Origin: JANMZO01 sp031383405
GTDB lineage: Bacteria; Actinomycetota; Acidimicrobiia; Acidimicrobiales; JANYDT01
Length of the DNA: 14,407 nt
Reading direction: 5' to 3'
Assembly: GCA_031383405.1 (NCBI GenBank)
Contig: JANMZO010000295.1
Coordinates: forward strand, 1 to 14,407
Shown: positions 12,910 through 14,407 of the stretch, piece by piece
Layout of the letters: each line of letters begins with the position of its first letter
Position numbering within the stretch: the first letter of the stretch is position 1
Made by a program: the position numbers and the translations under genes
The notes under the pieces: generated by a model
Database searches by the model: none
The model's input: the letters and a program-made list of their open reading frames with translations, nothing else
What the model was told of the DNA's origin: nothing

Positions 12910-13341
12910 TCAGCTCGACTGGGTGAGGCGGACGTCGTAGTGGATCGTGAGGTCGAGCGCTTCAGCGATCTCGACGAGGCGGGCGAAGCTGACGCCTGTG
13001 TAGTCGGTCGCTTCGTAGCGCTGGATCGCTTGCTCTTGGAGTCCCACTCGCTCGGCGAGCTGTCGTTGGGTGAGGCCGCAGGCGATGCGAGCCCTGATGA
13101 ATGCGGTCGGCAGTTGTTCGATGCCGGTCGCCTCGATCAGGGTCGCGTCGTGAAGCGCGTCGTACTCGGCGAGCTCGGCCTCGAGGTCGCCAAGCGTGCC
13201 GCGGAGGGCGTCGAGCTGAAGCTCGCGCATCTCCGGTTGCAGCCCGTCGGGCAGCGGCGTGCGCTGCAGCTCGCCGATGGTGTTGCGCACCCCGTCGGCT
13301 CGGCTGCGGGTGATCTTGTACTGCCGCTCGTTCTTGATCAT
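12910..13341 (-). CDS. XRE-family DNA-binding protein, probable antitoxin/autoregulator
   Basis: The protein has 143 residues: an N-terminal helical, charged segment (about 1-68, likely coiled coil, opening MIKNERQYKITRSRA) and a C-terminal Cro/C1-type helix-turn-helix (about 79-134: FIRARIACGLTQRQLAERVG, LQEQAIQRYEATDY). HTH antitoxins whose N-terminus begins NERQYxIT are familiar in toxin-antitoxin-like pairs. GAGGAG lies 8 bases before the ATG at 13341, and the start overlaps the stop of the upstream nucleotidyltransferase-like gene by 4 bases (ATGA), so the two are translationally coupled. The order toxin then antitoxin is as in HigBA-type operons. It probably binds the palindrome at 13772-13797 to repress its own operon; that is inference. 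It could instead be an ordinary regulator of a mobile segment. Confidence 0.85.
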   Translation of the reverse strand: MIKNERQYKITRSRADGVRNTIGELQRTPLPDGLQPEMRELQLDALRGTLGDLEAELAEYDALHDATLIEATGIEQLPTAFIRARIACGLTQRQLAERVGLQEQAIQRYEATDYTGVSFARLVEIAEALDLTIHYDVRLTQSS

Positions 13342-13772
13342 GGTTCGAACTCCTCTAGGTCGATGACGACGATTCCCTTGCGTTGACCATCACGGTCGGT
13401 TTGGAAGAACTCCACGAAATACTCCCCTGAGCCGGCCTCGACGATGTTCGGAAAGAACTCGCAGCCGAACTCGGCCTTCTGTGCAGGCCCACCCGGCGAC
13501 AGGTCGAGCAATGCCGGGTGGAGCAATGCGCGATCAACGCCGATGGGGTCGTAGCAGCCGTCGATGTCGCCGGGGTGGAGTTTCCCGGTGACGAAGCTGC
13601 CGTCGATCCAGGCCCGCCGGCTACCGGCGGCCTTCAGCGCGACGAGAGCGCGGCGGCAGCCGTCGAGCAGGTGCGACCGCCAACTCGACGTGCCGAACGC
13701 TGCCTCGACCTCGGTCCAGGTCGCGGGCCACTCACCAGCTGGCAAGCGACCATCGACGAGTGCCGGGATCAT
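13338..13772 (-). CDS. DUF6932-like nucleotidyltransferase-fold protein, candidate toxin
   Basis: This 144-residue protein opens MIPALVDGRLPAGEWPATWT, as DUF6932-type proteins do. It carries the nucleotidyltransferase signature G58-S59-F...D69-I-D71 (WIDGSFVTGKLHPGDIDGCY), whose two Asp would bind metal. Proteins of this fold paired with small XRE or HEPN partners act in toxin-antitoxin or abortive-infection systems by modifying RNA or proteins; the target here is unknown. Two starts are possible. The ATG at 13808 has GGAG five bases upstream and adds 12 residues. The ATG at 13772 has no SD but has TATGTT six bases upstream, fits the family N-terminus, and avoids the extra codons, which have unusually AT-rich third positions. 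I prefer 13772. Its stop overlaps the XRE start by 4 bases. Confidence 0.78.
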   Translation of the reverse strand: MIPALVDGRLPAGEWPATWTEVEAAFGTSSWRSHLLDGCRRALVALKAAGSRRAWIDGSFVTGKLHPGDIDGCYDPIGVDRALLHPALLDLSPGGPAQKAEFGCEFFPNIVEAGSGEYFVEFFQTDRDGQRKGIVVIDLEEFEP

Positions 13773-13797
13773 CAACACAACATACCAGTTGTGTTGA
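13772..13797 (-). promoter_or_regulatory. Palindrome over the promoter of the toxin-antitoxin-like operon
   Basis: A perfect 9-bp inverted repeat TCAACACAA (13772-13780) and TTGTGTTGA (13789-13797) with an 8-base spacer. On the minus strand it covers a TATGTT -10-like box and reaches the preferred start codon at 13772. This is the expected place for an autorepressor site of the XRE protein. Confidence 0.5.
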
Positions 13798-13988
13798 GTA
13801 TCGGCCATCGGTTCTCCGTTGGGCCAACCTCAGGCTGGCGCGAGCGATGGATGGCCGTGGCCGGGGGAGAGTGAACCAAGGCTGTGCCACTCAACCGCCA
13901 CGTCCCGCATGACCAGCGCTCAGTCTCAAACACTCGAAGCCTGCGGACTGCTCTGAGAGGCGCGCGTTTCGGGCCGCCCGCGACCGGC

Positions 13989-14018
13989 TTGGTCCCGGAT
14001 TGGTCCCGGATTGGTCCT
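13989..14018. repeat. 11-bp tandem repeat (2.7 copies)
   Basis: TTGGTCCCGGA occurs at 13989-13999 and 14000-14010, followed by a partial third unit TTGGTCCT (14011-14018) that runs into the right copy of the 24-bp direct repeat. Confidence 0.7.
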
Positions 14019-14035
14019 TCTCAGGTCCTTCCTCC
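14012..14035. repeat. Direct repeat, right copy (24 bp)
   Basis: TGGTCCTTCTCAGGTCCTTC plus CTCC at 14012-14035 is the partner of 12504-12527, with 22 of 24 positions identical and the same orientation. Confidence 0.5.
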
Positions 14036-14164
14036 AAACGAACAGGACGAAACTGAACGCACCTAGAAAGACACGAAGACCAGTTCAGAGGCACTACCGC
14101 TGAATTGCCGCAAATCGTGAAACCCCTGCTACACGTTGATGGTGAACTGGGGATCGTCGACCCG

Positions 14165-14176
14165 TAGCATGTAGCC
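14165..14176 (+). promoter_or_regulatory. Leaderless -10 element of the CoA transferase gene
   Basis: TAGCAT (14165-14170) followed by six bases and the ATG at 14177 has the same geometry as the other leaderless starts in the window. No SD precedes the ATG. Confidence 0.45.
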
Positions 14177-14407
14177 ATGCCAGCTCAAGGACCCTTCGTC
14201 GGCCTCGAAGTGCTCGACCTCTCATGGGGGATGTCAGGGCAACTGACCACGATGTGCCTCGCCGACCTCGGCGCGCGGGTCATCCGTATCGAGCCGCCTG
14301 AAGGAGCGCCGTTTTCGGATCAGCCCGGCTATCGGGTGTGGAATCGTGGCAAGGAGCGGGTCGCTCTCAACCTTAAGCGTACAGATGATCTCGAGGTCTT
14401 CCTTGCG
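14177..14407 (+). CDS. CaiB/BaiF-type (family III) CoA transferase, N-terminal part (runs off the right edge)
   Basis: The first 77 codons are visible and open to the window edge. The sequence begins MPAQGPFVGLEVLDLSWGMS and continues GQLTTMCLADLGARVIRIEP, then YRVWNRGKERVALNLK. This is the hallmark N-terminus of class III CoA transferases: LxVLDLSxxxxGPxxxxxLADLGAxVIKIExP, followed by a NRGKxxxxLDLK block. Such enzymes move CoA between carboxylic acids in the cytoplasm, in carnitine, bile-acid, oxalate or fatty-acid-like metabolism. The usual Gly-Pro after the first motif is replaced by Gly-Gln here. The catalytic Asp lies beyond the window, so the substrate cannot be inferred. ATG 14177 is preceded by a leaderless-type TAGCAT box rather than an SD. 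Any link to the cyclase gene further left is not shown. Confidence 0.9.
   Translation, partial: MPAQGPFVGLEVLDLSWGMSGQLTTMCLADLGARVIRIEPPEGAPFSDQPGYRVWNRGKERVALNLKRTDDLEVFLA

Larger units (their letters stand above)
13773..14176. other. Intergenic region between the toxin-like gene and the CoA transferase
   Basis: No convincing gene is seen in these 404 bases. It contains the palindromic operator candidate, the alternative start at 13808 with its SD, 11-bp tandem repeats (13989-14018), the right 24-bp direct repeat (14012-14035) and the promoter of the plus-strand CoA transferase. Confidence 0.6.

Noticed and set aside
14055..14096. Inverted repeat CTGAAC...GTTCAG before the CoA transferase
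   Set aside because: Only 6 bp arms with a long spacer, expected by chance, and not placed over the promoter.
13891..14178. Minus-strand 95-codon open frame right of the toxin-like gene
   Set aside because: It has no SD, no family resemblance and an irregular composition, and it overlaps repeats and the CoA transferase promoter.

Overview
The window looks like chromosomal DNA of a high-GC actinobacterium, possibly an acidimicrobium or relative; that placement is inference. Four start codons sit 6-7 bases behind a TANNNT box, as in leaderless actinobacterial transcripts. Other support comes from two giant LuxR (LAL-type) regulators, a cupredoxin/Rieske/DUF6529-like gene set, and single-copy cyclase-family and CoA-transferase genes. 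No rRNA, tRNA, CRISPR array or transposase was seen.

Left part (1-2426, all minus strand, transcribed right to left): a tight gene string encodes a five-helix membrane protein (DUF6529-like), a membrane-anchored plastocyanin-like cupredoxin, a small Cys-rich zinc-binding protein and a Rieske [2Fe-2S] protein. The first three overlap by 1 or 4 bases. Together they look like a small membrane-associated electron-transfer module. After a hairpin and an unusual array of 10-bp repeats come a 121-residue protein with an NHLP-like leader and a Cys-containing C-terminal tail (RiPP-precursor-like), and then a TPR protein cut by the window edge.

Centre (2571-4523): two secreted proteins of unknown function are transcribed divergently. 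Their two upstream regions and that of the electron-transfer operon each carry a variant of the same palindrome, CCGTGC-NN-GCACGG, in the same orientation relative to the gene and 74-105 bases before the start codon. This suggests one regulator links all three units.

Regulators (4551-10172, minus): two tandem LAL-type ATPase/LuxR regulators of about 935 residues, joined TAA-GTG with no gap. They converge on the 260-residue secreted-protein gene through a shared hairpin. They diverge from a polytopic membrane protein gene (10302-11399), whose leaderless promoter is covered by an 8-bp inverted repeat.

Right part (11496-14407): a cyclase-family (kynurenine-formamidase-like) hydrolase, then an accessory segment holding a nucleotidyltransferase-like/XRE gene pair (toxin-antitoxin-like) with a palindrome over its promoter. 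Imperfect 24-bp direct repeats (22/24) flank this segment. The window ends in the first 77 codons of a CaiB/BaiF-type CoA transferase.
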